A DNA stretch of 64,000 bases from Hysterangium stoloniferum (lineage: Eukaryota > Basidiomycota > Agaricomycetes > Hysterangiales > Hysterangiaceae). Location of the stretch: assembly GCA_015178975.1 (NCBI GenBank), contig WHVD01000007.1, positions 62,001 to 126,000 of the forward strand. The letters are read 5' to 3'. A program made the translations under genes and the position numbers. Below are positions 43,151-55,734 of the stretch, piece after piece (the stretch's first letter is position 1; each line of letters begins with the position of its first letter). The notes under the pieces were generated by a model. It did no database searches. It was not told the origin of the DNA and saw only the letters and a list, made by a program, of their open reading frames with translations.

Positions 43151-44212
43151 TGAGCAACTGACTCTTCTTCCTATGTCCTAACACCTTTTTCTTAGGCATA
43201 TGAGTGGCATTGACAAACACAACTGCCCCTGACAAGTCCTCTGTGACTTCTCCCCTGGCCACGATCTGTGGCACAGTCCATTTATCATGTTGGAGATGAT
43301 CCTTCGTAACCAAGTATGTTACTGATAACTCCCAGTCATGAATCTGATACAATCCTGCAGTGAATTGGATGATAAATCGCTGTCGCTCCACCCCATTTGT
43401 ATCCGTCAAGATACCTGTCTTATAATAGACTCGAAAATGAATCTCCAACAACTTACACATTGCCTCCTGGCAGTGTCGTTGAAAAGCTGGCATATCTTCA
43501 GTGAACCCAGGTATGTGTTCTTCATACACATCCATAGCTTGAGGCTCTAGAACTCCTGGATGAATTACTGGGGGGTCCTCCTGCTGGCAGAAAGGGGTTC
43601 GAGGAGATCGGCAGGGAATGGCGGGGATCGACTGGATTCAGCGATCCTCGACCAGCAACTTGACCAGCTATACCCTCAGTGAATGCAGTAGAGAAAGACG
43701 GTTGACCCCTGTTGGTGACTGATTGATTCCTAATCACAGCTTGTTGATCACCGACGTTAGAATTACTCGGAATTCATTCGAACGCGACACGAGAACGGTG
43801 AATTCCCTGATGGGGGGTAGGGCTAGGTTCCGTTGTGATTCCTCTCTCGATTTCGGCCGTATTCAAAGGTCGACGAGGTTGAGGTTGATAGAGGGGAGTG
43901 CAGATTTCCATTCCCTTTTCCTGAAGATGTTCTGCAACTTGCGTCCTCATATCTGACGGGAAGTCTTGCAAAATAATGGGACGATTGAGCGAACGAAGGA
44001 AATGAGTGTTGGGAGACCCCATTCAGGGTATGAACAAATGAACTGGTTGTGGAGATGGGTGAATCGGGTACCTGGATGGAATCACCATAAGGGTAGAGCA
44101 CTTCCAAAACCATCTTATCAAGTCTCCTCTGATTTCGCCTTAACTGACCCCTTAAAGTAAAATATGCAAACGAAGAATTCCAAGTGATCCCATTAAGAGA
44201 CTCCTCCAACAT
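43101..44212 (-). pseudogene. Gypsy Gag-like region, broken into several frames
   Basis: Three overlapping open pieces. 44212-43823 and 44022-43774 contain the FLRSLNRPIILQDFPSDM region. 43737-43522 is rich in Ser, Asn and Pro. 43535-43101 reads MDVYEEHIPGFTEDMPAFQR, KTGILTDTNGVERQRFIIQF and YLVTKDHLQHDKWTVPQI. Position and order suggest Gag, but no CCHC knuckle was seen and the family was not recognised from these residues alone. Confidence 0.55.
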
Positions 44213-44228
44213 CCAGATGTATATATAC

Positions 44229-45475
44229 TGTTAGTCAACTTTGGGGACGATGTGATCCTGTAATGTATTCAGGGGATTCTCTTAGATAGCTCAATATATG
44301 CTATAGTGTCACAGAGCTTCAACAATAAAACAAGCAAAGGTCCAGTAATTTAAATACTGATAGATTAATGAGCTGCACTATGAAGCTTAAACAACTCAAA
44401 TCAATGCTTATTTTGATTATTGAAAGGTTCAATAGAACTGTGTATGACTCTTTTAGCAAATAAAAGAACTATTCCTTGAGAATAGGGGCTGGAAGCTGAA
44501 TATATGCGCAGTAACTTGGCAGAGACTTGATATAAGAGCTTGGGATTCTTGTATGCTTATTTGTAACTATTAATAGTTATTTAACAAGGTGTTAAATAAT
44601 TTATTAATAAAGAAAATAATATGTATTGGATTATCTGAGTGCTTGTACTTGATTAATTCAATAAACTTAGGGCTGGGCCTTGAGTAATCTAGTATTGGCA
44701 GGGATTTCAGTAAGGATACTTATTAGGTTTATTATGTAATTAATAAGCCTAAAGGGTAGCTGTGAGGCTTGGGGAACTTAGATGATTAGCTAAGTCCAAG
44801 AGTTGCTGACAAAGATTCAAGATGCTGCAAGTGTAGGTGCTTGCAGTGAGTGTATCAGACTAAGGCTATTATTGTCCTTAGGATGATGAGGTAAGCTTCT
44901 GTGCTGTACTGTAAAATGTGTGAGAGATAGATTGGTTTTATTGAAAACTTGGCCCTCCTTATATACATTTTGATAACTCAATGATTAGCTAACTATTTAG
45001 TTTATGAGGTCATTAGTGAGATCATAATGACCTCATATTCTACTCATTATTTACCCTTTGTCTATCATGTGATTCTCTTCTCTGAGACAAGGGTTGTAAC
45101 CTCTTGCTTGAACATGAAGGTTCAAGGCCGCGGTCCCGGGATGGAAGCAAACGATGAGACTTTTGTGACATCCCGACACCGGAGGCTTATCTAATAAGTC
45201 ACATGACTCCAAAAATGCGCAAACTAGGCTGCAGCAAGGTACCGAAAGGTAATAACTAAGTAAATAAAATATAAATAATTAGTTAAAAATTATAATAAAT
45301 TAACTAAGATATAATAGCATAATATGAGTTCATATATGCTATTATTATGTGAAGTTAAAAGGAATAGAGCCTTATATTTCACAATAAAAATATAATAAAA
45401 CTACAATAAATTCGAAAGAATATTAAATAATCCACAGAAAATTAAGAGGATATTATAATATGATGCTGATACATC
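44229..45475. other. AT-rich non-coding stretch, possible LTR remnant
   Basis: It begins TGTTAGTCAAC next to the Gypsy Gag region, as an LTR edge would, but no matching CA end or target duplication was found. A second possible start, TGTGACATCCCGACACC (45157), ends in ATCACA at 45475 without matching flanks. No gene seen. Confidence 0.35.
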
Positions 45476-45479
45476 ACAG

Positions 45480-46325
45480 ATCCCCACCGAGCAGGACATG
45501 AAGGATTTGCAACACGTCATCAAGGGCTCAATGAGCGAAGAAACGACATTCAGCTGGTCGATATGATCCGTGCGAAGCGTGCTGTCATTGAAGAAGGTTT
45601 TCAGGACCAAGATATGATCCCAAAGTGAACGTGACGTGTCTTCATCGATATGAAGTGTCAATGACGCTATAAGGAGTGTTGTGTTGTCTCTTATTACCTG
45701 CAATACATTTCCAGCAATACCTCGAAACCAGGCATCTTGGTGCATGCAATACACGAGAATCTCTATAGGAAATATATGCGAGGAAAGTCGGTGTGGAGAA
45801 TTTTGGCTGTTGTGGTTTTGGGTGAGCAGGAAGAAATGATGTGATGTCGCAAGGCACGGTTATACCCAGAATTCAATGCAACCTCTGACGCAGTGAGCTC
45901 CTCAACAGACAGTCTACGCACCTCATAAATGCTTTCGACGATATCCTGAAGGTCACGGAGAAGGGTGGTACTTTCAAAGGATGATAAATATGAGGCGATT
46001 TGCAGAATGAATGTCGATGCAACCTCATCCAAGTTGGTGTGTAGTGGTGATTGGATGACAGCATTGTACAGCGAAGACGTCATTTCAGTTGATGGCCGAT
46101 CTACATCTGACCATTGAGCACAGGAACACGATTGGAAGGCCCAAGCCAAGGTTATCAGAAACCTGGCAGTTTCTCCTCCGTTCCTCCGATGTCTAAGCCT
46201 TGAATACTGGAACCCTTCTAAGACCCACCACGCTCGTTTTGGAATTCGAGGGGGATAGGTGGGTCTAGAACGACTGAGTCTTTTCAGTGTATTCAATGAA
46301 TTCTGAAAGAATTGAACACGAAGGG
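45480..46325 (-). pseudogene. Family A fragment A12 (exons 3-4)
   Basis: It runs from SRPTYPPRIPKRAWWVLEGF (near 46290) through MTSSLYNAVIQSPLHTNLDE, VRRLSVEELTA and LNSGYNRALRHHI, with a frame break from a 1-2 base deletion near 45892. It ends with DAWFRGIAGNVLQVI and LRTDHIDQLNVVSSLIEPL (to about 45520). Both ends are rearranged: the right end borders a sense fragment at 46325, the left end non-family sequence. Confidence 0.65.
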
Positions 46326-46480
46326 CATATGTCACTTATCCCCCTGGAATTCGAAAAAGGCGTCTGTTGCTTGTATGAGCTTGTGGCATTCACAGGAATG
46401 AAGGTCACATTGCCAGGCTGGGGGTTGAGCCTTCATTTGGTGTCCCAGCGCTCAATGGTCAGATGTAGATCGGCCATCAA
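46325..46480 (+). pseudogene. Inverted exon 3 fragment in a composite joint
   Basis: The plus strand reads CLYELVAFTGMKVTLPGWGL then SQRSMVRCRSAIK, an exon 3 piece. It faces the antisense tail of A6, which starts at about 46480. The reverse complement of the same composite, including both joints, recurs at 58965-59150. Confidence 0.6.
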
Positions 46481-48772
46481 GTGATTGTAACGGGTATTTC
46501 TTTGCTGTTATTCAATGACTTACTTTATGCTATCCCAACTAACTAACACATTGCTTTCTTTGACATCTTCGACTGGTATTCTATTTGAGGTAATTCTCGT
46601 TGATATATCGGATTTGATTATAGCCACTGCCACGGCCGACGAATATATGCAACGTGTATATAGCATCAACGAGAATCTGCCAAGCACACAAAGGGGGAAA
46701 GGGGTGACTATATGCGCTCTTGAAATGGCTCAAACTATGTCGCTTTACATAAATTAGAAATATTTCCAAAGGCGAGGGTAATATTACTATCCCTCCTCTT
46801 GATTCGGATAATGTGTCAGTGTTATCCAACAGAAATTATGAAAGATCGGACGGAATGGATGGTGCAAGAGAATTGGCAGGCCATCCATGGTCCTCCAACA
46901 CTGATCTGGAATTTGAATTAGATGTTACGCACACACCGGTGAAAGGTGTGGCGATGACACAAAGGAAGGACTGAGCCGCAAGGGTTAATGCTTCAAGCCG
47001 GGAAACGAGGTCTTTATCGTTGAGTGAGCCACGCATTGTGTCACAATGTGGGATAAGACGAGGGAGAATGGCAATTATATCCAGGTTTCGCACTGTGCTA
47101 CAAGCGGATTCGATGTCGGAAGATCCAGCGATCAGGTTCAGAGTGACCTCAATTAGTATGTCTCCTGACCAGAGGAGGTTCAAATTTGGACTTGGGTGTG
47201 TCAGAATCAGACTGGTATGAGATTTTCAAGGGCGGATATTAGATGATGCTGGAAGGTAAACCACTCTCAACGTACCGTAGGAAGGGCTCAATGAGTGAAT
47301 AAACCACATTCAGTTGTTTGATGTGATGCGTGTGAAGCGTTCTGTTGCCGAAGAAGGGTTGCAGATCCGAGATACCATACCACAATGAATACGAATACGT
47401 TGTGTCCATATCCATAATAAGAGTCAAGGACGCTATATGGTGGTTTGTGTCAGCCACTATAATCTTCAATACATCTACAGCAATATTTCGAAACCAGACA
47501 TCTTCGTGCATGCCAGAAGCCGCATAAGAGATACAAGCAAGGAACGTCGATATGAGTAATTTTGTCTGTTGTGGTTTTGGTGGCCCGGATGAAATGATGT
47601 GATGTCGCGACGCACGGTTGTACCCAGAATTCAATGCAACCTCTAATCGCAGTGAGCTCCTCTACAGACAGTTGACGCACGTGGCAAGTTTGTTCCACGA
47701 TATACCAAAGCTCGGCGAGGAGGTAGGTACGTGAATGGCATGGGCATGATAAATATCCGGCGATTTGTAGAATGAATGCCGACGCAACCTCATTCAGGTT
47801 GGTGTGTAGCGGTGATTTGATGACCGCATTGTAAAGCGACGACGTAATTGCAGTTGATGTCCGATCTCTATCTTCCCATCGAGCGCCGGGACACCAGTAG
47901 AATGCCGAACCCAAATATGTCATAAGATTGGCGTGACCCTCGTTCCTCCGCTGTATAACACTTGAATAGCAGAACAGCTCTGAGACAAGTGACGCCTGTT
48001 GTCGAATTTGACGCGGGTAAGTGGGTCTATAATGATGAGTATTTTGAGTGTATTCAATGATTGGCGCTGAAGTATCTCCACCTCATTAAGTCGATGGTCT
48101 CTTGAATTACTATTCCTATTCTTCTCAGAGTGAGATGCTTGCGTATTAACTTTTTAAAGGCCCTGTCGTGTCCATGCACTATTCTCTTGTATACCATTAA
48201 CTTTGCCATCAGTGCAGCTGTCTTTGCGTTGTGAAGCACAGTCCTCCCAACCGTTTCCAAACCGACTCCACAGTAATACCCGGGGCTAATTTCCAGACTC
48301 GATGATGAGCTATCCGGCGATGAGCCAACTCCCCAGTCTATGGCACGCCTACGATATGGGCTGATTTTGGATGTGGCGTTGGTAGAGCTCTCTCGAATCT
48401 GAATATTATTGGGTGCGTCATGACAATTTCTCTCTCCTTGGAACTGAAAACATTCGGTGTGTGAACAGTCTCCTTAAAAACGATTTTTCGTTTGCGCACC
48501 CATTCCTCCACACCAACTTCCACGTCTTCTTCCGAACGTTCTATATGCTGGCCGTCATCATGTGCTCGGTAACATAAATAGTGCCCATGTTCGAGACAGC
48601 TACATCGCTTTCGAATCTTCATCCGGGATATTTCCCTCTTTCCCGTGTCATCAATCTCCTGTCGCTCCATCCTCAATACAGCCGGGGAAACCAAGGGTTG
48701 TAGCCAGTCAACCTCTTGGAGGATGGATAGGACATCCTGCCCACTCGGAGCTATCTCGTTTGAAGTTGACAT
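46480..48772 (-). pseudogene. Family A copy A6 (exon 1 to tail)
   Basis: The start is MSTSNEIAPSGQDVLS at 48772; an in-frame upstream Met at 48871 is not shared with other copies. Exon 1 has ILQEVDWLQPLVSPAVLR, RCSCLEHGHYLCYR and EEDVEVGVEEWV. Next comes AALMAKLMVYKRIVHGHDRA with TLRRIGIVIQETIDLMR (48260-48054). Then come ITSSLYNAVIKSPLHTNLNE and QLSVEELTAIRGCIEFWVQP (47923-47640), DVWFRNIAVDVLKIIVAD, and LIEVTLNLIAGSSDIESACS with IATPFTGVCVTSNSNS (47183-46836). The tail is HFKSAYSHPFPPLCAWQILV (46829-46581). Frame breaks between blocks and a truncated tail suggest a pseudogene, though most blocks are long and open. Confidence 0.65.
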
Positions 48773-48849
48773 TGGTGGGTAGCAGCCGTACTCGTACCGA
48801 GAGGCAATGCTGCTAGCCCGAGAGTCGGTTTCCAGGCATAGCATTGTGG

Positions 48850-49400
48850 CCGTGCTCCACAGGATACACACCGTTTAATCCTTTCTTTGTAACCAACTTG
48901 AAGTCCTACTTATCCTTCTTGAATAATGCAGCCAGAATATTCTCAAGTTACCTTACCATCTTTACACATATTCCTCCCACTTCGTCAGATCATCTCCCGC
49001 AGAAAACACACATGGCAGCAGAGAATAAATTGACGGTCCGTCACCGCGCATTGTGCTACCTTCCGAGTTCTTGAGCGCTATATTTCAGGGCAATCCAGCT
49101 TTCCCGCCAGAAGTGACATCTCCACGGATAGAATATGTCAGTGCAATGGATGCTATCCATGGCAGTGCTTATTAGGTACAGCCCCGGGCGCTTTCGACTC
49201 CGGCTATATCTAACGGAAATCCGCGCTTCGTGTTCAATTATTTTATAATGGCAACGAGCAATCCATTATAGCAATTCACTACTGATGCTAATGGACCCTG
49301 AATATCCTTCTTTGTGGCGACTCCGTCAGGTTTTTACCAACAAATTGTGCGCGTAATCAATATTCAGTGACTATTACTTACACGCTATTCTTATTATTAT
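48850..49400 (-). pseudogene. Family B remnant upstream of copy A6
   Basis: The minus strand shows ALTYSIRGDVTSGGKAGLP, a stop, NIALKNSEGSTMRGD and FSAGDDLTKWEEYV, and further up the TEY..AQFV region near 49370. It is more damaged than the copy at 21952-22380, with at least two stops. Confidence 0.45.
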
Positions 49401-49429
49401 CCTGACCTTCTCAGTGAACTAATTTGCCC

Positions 49430-50560
49430 CAGGATCACCTTATATATAATTTATTTGTCTATTTGGCTCGACAATGTCAAGGTAGATGAAACATTGTGAA
49501 CCACCATAGCTTGACCTCTTGGAGACGGAGCTCTCCGGGTTTGTAAAGATTCACCATACTCTATATTCCTTTACGTGCCCTTTTACTGCCACCTTGTCCG
49601 CCCCTTCGAAGCCGGTCCCTTCATTGTCCCCGGTGACGTCACAAAGGTTGTTGTAGTAATCTTTATTCCCTACTATAGTTATTTCCTATCATATCGGGGG
49701 GTGTTATGCGAGTTGACCCATTCACCTTCACTTGTTTTCATGATTCTTGTGTTCAGACTGAATTAGTGCTGTGAATCTGTATCAACGTCTAAGCTCACAT
49801 CCGGTCGTCCGTGCTCGCTAGAACCGTATTTGCCTTGCAAACAGTACACTTGATGGGAGGGCCTGCAAGGATCATCGCTATTTTCTCAGACTTTCCATCT
49901 CAAAGCTATGTCATGCTCTCCGCAGCAGCATTTTTATTTCACTATCCCTACACGCTCTGCACACGCAATGATTAGAGCTTGATCTGTGCGTTCGTTTCGA
50001 CCATGATCTCTTCTGCTCAGTAATCACTTCATTTCTCCAAAGGCTAGTGTTTTTCCAGGAGGCTAAACCCCATTTGAACGTTCTTATGGCTCACATCAGG
50101 GTTGAACTAACTTAAATTGAAATCATGCTGCAGTATACCTTCTGGTCTTGTTTTCACATTCAGGACCGCTCATATTTGGCAAAAAAAGGTGGTTATAGTA
50201 CATCATGCAACATGCTCCGACTGAGATGAAATGAGATATCCACTCGGTTTGCACTGAGCGCCATTCTTGTTTATGAACTCGTTTGTGCTATACATAGTCC
50301 AGCTATTGGCAAGAACTCTTCAATATTGATCGAGAGTTTGACCAGACAGAAGGATTCTTTTATTGAGTGTTGGGTCTAAGTCTCGCAGCTCACAATTCTT
50401 AACTCGGTTAAATCTAGCCCGATGTCATAGGGAGATATTATTTGTCCAGACGATATGCGGGCATATGTTCTCCACATGAAATACATGAAATTTGAATGCT
50501 TTGGCGTGTTTTTTCGACCATGTGGTTCCCTATGGAAATGAAAACCATCGTCGGACTCAC
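49430..50560 (-). repeat. Segment Y, copy 2 (upstream of A6)
   Basis: Direct duplicate of 22400-23380, with extra sequence at 49510-49680. No conserved reading frame. Its right end carries the same fusion to a family A tail word (atatgcaatgtgtggatagc) as copy 1. Confidence 0.6.
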
Positions 50561-50803
50561 AAATATATGCAATGTGTGGATAGCATGAACGAACATAGGA
50601 GGTTGAGTACATGAGTATGATAAATATCTCGCAATTTGTAGAATAAATGTCGACGCAACCTCATCCACGTTGGTGTGTAGCGGTGAGTTTATGACAGCAT
50701 TGTAAAGCGGTGACCTAAATGCAGTTGATGCCCGATCTGTATCTTCCCATTGAGCGCATCTGTCAAGGGTTATAGGGAGGAGTCCGACGACACACATTGC
50801 CAT
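50560..50803 (-). pseudogene. Family A fragment A18: exon 3 fused to tail and segment Y
   Basis: A continuous open frame (50803-50438) starts MAMCVVGLLPITL and carries SPLYNAVINSPLHTNVDEVA with STFILQIARYLSYS. It then passes directly to FVHAIHTLHIFV of the tail and on into segment Y. Exons 4-5 are missing, so this is a deletion fusion rather than a spliced product. Confidence 0.55.
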
Positions 50804-50951
50804 CGCCGATGTTGTGGCATCACCCTTAATGTATAAAAGATGGCTTTCGTTCTACAACTGAAAATTTTGCTAAGATGTGGATTTCGAGCCGAAAGGGATG
50901 CATAGGATATATATCACGCATCGTATGAGAGAGCGGCATGAGTTTACTTGA

Positions 50952-51311
50952 TCATAAATATAGTCGATGTTTTATCGGATGATGACCCGGGCAACGCTGG
51001 TGGTTCTCCAGCGAGGAATCCGAAGAACGACCCCAAAGATACAGAATATCGAATATCTTGAACGAGTCGACGTTTCTCATTGACCAAGTCTCCCTTTTAT
51101 CCAAAATGACACTCTTTGACCACCTGGCTAGCGCAAAGTAGGAGTAGTTCTTCCATTGTCCTAATAAATAGGTTCCTTGGCGTCCGCGCCTCTTTCGACA
51201 TCTCTCACCGACAATTGCACGATCTCCATGGTTGAACTCACTATGTCCGCCTTTGTAATAGAAAACAGTCACATGCCGGTGAATAAAGGTAGGAGGGCTT
51301 TCTTCCTCCAT
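50952..51311 (-). CDS. Hypothetical protein, 119 residues
   Basis: An open frame starting MEEESPPTFIHRHVTVFYY in a stretch (50820-51650) with no match to other parts of the window. It is rich in Arg/Lys, Tyr and Trp and has no signal peptide or membrane helix. No family is recognised. It could be a small host gene, one exon of one, or a chance frame. Confidence 0.3.
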   Translation of the reverse strand: MEEESPPTFIHRHVTVFYYKGGHSEFNHGDRAIVGERCRKRRGRQGTYLLGQWKNYSYFALARWSKSVILDKRETWSMRNVDSFKIFDILYLWGRSSDSSLENHQRCPGHHPIKHRLYL

Positions 51312-51689
51312 TGCGTGGAGTGATCGGTCGATTTATCCCTTTCGTATGTCCTTCCAGATATAATAATATGAGGTGAAGGCACACAAGGTCGACTCCCTCG
51401 GGTACAAGACCACCAGCCACTCATTAATGCTTATAGAAGTACATCAAAAATCCGAGTCAAGCACATCAAGTCAGATCCCGAGATGTCAGGTTCTCAGCTC
51501 ACAAATGCGACTCTATCGCCGTGAAGCTATTAGCCAGCTTTTAGATAGACTGGAATATCTGCTGGATAAATAATATCACCTTGTGACATTGGACTAGATT
51601 TAAGAAAATTAAAGAATTGTAAGCTGCAAGACTTAGGACTTGCACTTACCAACGAAACTTTTGTGCATCGTCAAACTCTGGATCAACGC

Positions 51690-51970
51690 ATACAAGCCTC
51701 CACTAATAGACGGATCATCAATGGCACAAACGTTTGCACACGCAGGGGGTGGCGCTCAATTGCAGTCGAGATAATATGGGGAAGCCGGCATGGGTGTCGT
51801 GTCTTTCTATGAAGTAGCCAAAACGAATGCGCAGGTGAACTCGAAGTATTGCATGGATGGATCGGGAAAGGATAGTGGGGATGAAAATACTGGAGCGAGA
51901 AGCATGATATAACTTTGAGAGGAAAACTCTGAGAATATGGCCATGAGGCTTCAGACCCTCCCATCAAGTA
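51690..51970 (+). repeat. Segment Y fragment, inverted copy 3 (upstream of A13)
   Basis: Its reverse complement matches 22671-22790 (gggagggtctgaagcctcat, then ttctcagagttttcctctc). Orientation relative to the downstream A copy is the same as in copies 1 and 2. Confidence 0.5.
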
Positions 51971-52149
51971 TGCTGTTGGAACGTGAGCCCAAATGGTGGT
52001 TCTAGCCCAGGAGACACCACCAGATGTCCCCTTAGAAGTTCATTCCGACTGAGAGTACTCATTGATTCCGAACCAAAGAAACTGAAAAGGAAAAACACAA
52101 CGTGATATTCAGGTGTGACCGCAATTAGCATAATTAACGAATTATTAAA

Positions 52150-52480
52150 CTGGGTTCCTCACTGGAATGCTGAAACGAAGCGCCTGAGGCTGTACCTGAT
52201 AAGCACTGCCATGGATAGCATCTCCTCCATTTACACATTCTATCCATCGATATGTCACGTCTGAAATGATGGGAAAGCTGGATTGGCCTGAAATCCAGCG
52301 CTCAAGGACTGAGAAGTTACCACATTATGCGTTGACAGCTTGTCAATGAATTACCAGCTGCCACATGTGTTGTCTGCAGTATGCGGTCTAATGAAGTTCA
52401 GGAGCATCGGTAAAAAGTATTAAAGTAACTTGAGAGTATCCTGGCTGTATTTTTGGAAAAGGACGAGTGGGCCTTCAAGT
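52150..52480 (+). pseudogene. Family B remnant upstream of copy A13
   Basis: Matches the B region by nucleotides (gctgtacctgataagcactg, atggatagcatc, tcacgtctgaaatgatggga, tccagcgctcaag) but has no long frame. It ends about 140 bp before the ATG of A13. Confidence 0.4.
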
Positions 52481-52619
52481 CAATTAATCGCAAACGATGG
52501 ACCAGTGGGTATCCTGTAGGAGCACAGCCTCAAATCTATGGCTGAACATTGACTCTCCGGCTAACTGCACCTTAAAAGGGGAGCATTCCCTTCCGGGATG
52601 AGCATGACTCATATCATCA

Positions 52620-55600
52620 ATGTCAACTTCCAACGAGATAACTCTGGACAGGCAACATATAATACCACTCCTACAAGGGGTTGAGTGGCTACAACCCTTG
52701 GTTTCACAGGCTATATTGAGGGTAGAACGACAGGATATCAATGAAACGAGAATGAGGGAAAGATTCCAGATGAAACTTCGAGAACGATGGAGCTGTCAGG
52801 AACATGGGCAAGGTTTATGTTACCGAGCAGCTGAAGACGACGAGCCCATACTACTGTATGAAGAAGACGTGGAAGTTTGGGTGGAAGAATGGGTGTGCAA
52901 AACAAAATATGTTTCTTACATACACTCTTTAAAACCTCATACTTTCAGTGCCAAGGAGAGATAAATTCCCATGATCCCCCGACAATTATTAAGATGCGAG
53001 GGGGGTCCACCAACACGACATCAAATCTCGGTGCATATTTTCTTAGGAGTCGGTTTGGAAAGGATAGGAATAAAAGTGCTGCTCAACGCAAAGAAGGTTT
53101 TGCTGATGGCAAAGTTGACGCTATACAAGCGAACGGCGCGTGTATACGGAGACGACAAGGGCTTTAACAAGCTTCTACAAAGGTATATTACGCTGAAAAG
53201 ACTGGGAACAGTCATTCAAGAGAGCATTGATTTGATGAGGTAGGTCACAACATGGCAATCATTAAACACCGGACATACTTACTCAATGTTTGTAGACCCA
53301 TACTCCGAATTCGACAACAGGCATCAGTGGTATTAGGGGGGTTCTATAGTTCAAATATTATACAGCGAAGGAAGGGAGGACACACTGACAAACTGATAGT
53401 ATTTTTGGGTTCGGCCTTCCTCTGGCGTCCCGGCGCTCGATCGTCGGATGTAGATCGGCGATCAGCTGCAATTACGTCCTCACTTTACAATGCTGTGATC
53501 AAATCACCGCTTCACACGAACGTTAATGAGGTTGCATCGACATTTATTCTTCAAATCGCCCGATATTTGTCATCCCCCTGCAATCCACCTCCCTTCCTCC
53601 TTAAGCACCTTGCGGTTATCGTGGACATGACTTGTCACGTGCGTCAACTGTCTGTAGTGGAGCTCACTGCGATCAGAGGCTTCATTGAATTCTGGGTACA
53701 ACCGTCCGTCCCAACATCACATCCTTTTGTCCTGCTCACCAAAACCACAACAGACAAAATTACTCACACCGACTTTCCTTCTATGAATCTCCTATACAGC
53801 TTCTCGTGTGCTGCATCCACCAAGATACCTGGTTTTGAAATATTGCTGGTGATGTATTGAAAGTTGTAGTGGACGACATAAACCTAGATATAGCGTCCTT
53901 GACATTAATCACATCGATGAGAACACGTCACATTCACTGTGGCGCCATATATTTTCCCTAGAAACCTTCTTCGATGACAGCACACTCCGGATGGATCATA
54001 TAAACCAGCTGAATGTAGTTTCTTCACTCGTTGAGCGCCTCCTAAGGTATGTTGAAATCTTTTTCCCTTCCACCATCATCTCATATCCTCCCCATCACAA
54101 TATCCTACCAGTCTGATTCTGACACACATGTGTCCAAATTCGTGGTTCCTGTGGTTAGGCAAACGACTAATCGAGGTCACTCTGAAGCTGATAGCTGCCT
54201 CTTACGACATCAATTCCGCGTGTACCACAGTGTGCAACCTCAATATCATCCCCATTCTCGCCCGTCTTCTTCCACTTTGTGACGCAATGCGTGGCTCAAT
54301 CACCGATGAAAATCTCGGTGCTTCACTTGAAAGAGTAACTGTCGCGGCTCATTCCTTCCTTTGTGTCATCGCCACACCTTTCCCCGGTCTGTGCGTACCA
54401 TCTAATTCAACATCCAGATTAGTGTTGGAGGACCATGAATAGCGTGCTGATGCTCTTGTTACATCCATTCCGCACGCATTATGTCTCTTGGATAGCACTG
54501 ATACACTCTCCGAACGAGGAGGAAGGATAGTACTAATTACTCTTTCCTTCACTCGCCTTGTGGCGATATTTCTCATTTATGTAAAACTACATAGTATGAA
54601 CCAATTCCACAGTGCATATAGTCACTTTGACCGCCTTTGTGTGCCTGGAAGCTTCTCGTTGATTCTATACGCACGGTGATATCACCCTCAGAAGTTTCAC
54701 AGAAAGCAGCGTATCAGTTAGTTGGGATACCATGAATCCAGTCATTGAATAGCAGAAAGCAACACCCGCAGCTCACTAATCCATGCCGAGGGGTCAGATT
54801 CACGTAATCTTCAAAATTTATGTTCAATCTCCTGATTGGCTATCGTGGGGCACAACCTCTGGAATGCAAGGAGGAGCCGTTAAAACGTACAGCGACTGCG
54901 TTGGGCGCATTCTATTAAGTATTTCCCTCCATTCGAAACCTCCCCTCGATCCTGGAGCGCCTCGCTCCCATGCGATCAGATTTGAGGACAAAGACAAGGC
55001 GAATATTGCACAAAAGGTCAACCAGCATCCAAAGGCACTTGTGAGAGCGCTATAAGGTATACCTTATGCGTAGCGATGCAGGAAGACGTGCGAGGAAGCC
55101 AGAGGCCATGACCACTTGATAGCAAACGGGTCTAAATTAGGTATAGGAAGTTTCCCGGGTGACACACCTGTATCTCCGATATTCTGTGAAAGCGGCTTGA
55201 AGGATGAAAATGAAGAGGAAGAAGTCCCAAGGACACGGGATGTCTTGAAGAAGACGACGCATCACTAATTGGTATTTGACTCGGGCCCCTCGCGGAAGGA
55301 AGGCTCCGTAATCTAGAATGAGCGCCTGGACATGGTATAGCGTCTGGAACAGCCTGGAGCATCCCAGATAGCCGTTCTTCCTCCTTGCGCCTGAAACCAT
55401 TGTAGTGATGAGTCTTCCATTCGAACAAGTCTTTTATTTTATTTAAAGGGAACCTTTTTGAGCACCTGGCTGGATTGGCGCTGCTATTACCACAAACAGG
55501 CAACTGAATGAAACATGATGTCGCCATTATCGAGGTGAATACGGTTTTCAGCGTCCGAGCACGTTTTGCCATCTTTCACCCACCTTTGTACGATTCCTGG

Positions 55601-55620
55601 CGATTCAGAGTTCTCGTTAG
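52620..55620 (+). pseudogene. Family A copy A13 (exon 1 to terminal region)
   Basis: Exon 1 starts MSTSNEITLDRQHIIP at 52620 and has LLQGVEWLQPLVSQAILR, RWSCQEHGQGLCYR and EEDVEVWVEEWV. Exon 2 has GVGLERIGIKVLLNAKKVLL and RLGTVIQESIDLMR. An intron of about 55 bp precedes exon 3: IRQQASVVLGGFYSS, ITSSLYNAVIKSPLHTNVNE, QLSVVELTAIRGFIEFWVQP (to about 53780). Exon 4 is frame-broken. Exon 5 reads LIEVTLKLIAASYDINSACT and AHSFLCVIATPFPGLCVPSN, with a stop after VLEDHE. The tail reads NQFHSAYSHFDRLCVPGSFS, and 54783-55055 holds HVIFKIYVQSPDWLS. A terminal region continues to about 55620. Function is unknown. At least three frame lesions. Confidence 0.68.
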
Positions 55621-55734
55621 TATGTATCTAAGGTTCGTTGGCCTCATCACGTGGGTTTATAATGACTATACTCCAGGTTAGATTCCCAGCCACTCTTGAC
55701 TTGACAAAGATATATGTACAAAATGCCGGGCAGG

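Larger units (their letters stand above)
38590..44228 (-). mobile_element. Decayed Ty3/Gypsy element with chromodomain; 3' end truncated
   Basis: Minus-strand order is Gag-like region, protease, RT, RNase H, integrase zinc finger, integrase core, integrase C-terminus and chromodomain. This order (integrase last) and the chromodomain place it among the chromoviruses of Ty3/Gypsy. The left end is cut at the A11 joint; no 3' LTR is present. A solo LTR of another element lies in pol (40971-41263). Scattered TGA stops and frameshifts make it inactive. Confidence 0.85.

Noticed and set aside
45157..45475. LTR with TGTGA...TCACA ends
   Set aside because: The flanks do not show a target duplication and no partner was found, so it was not called as an element.
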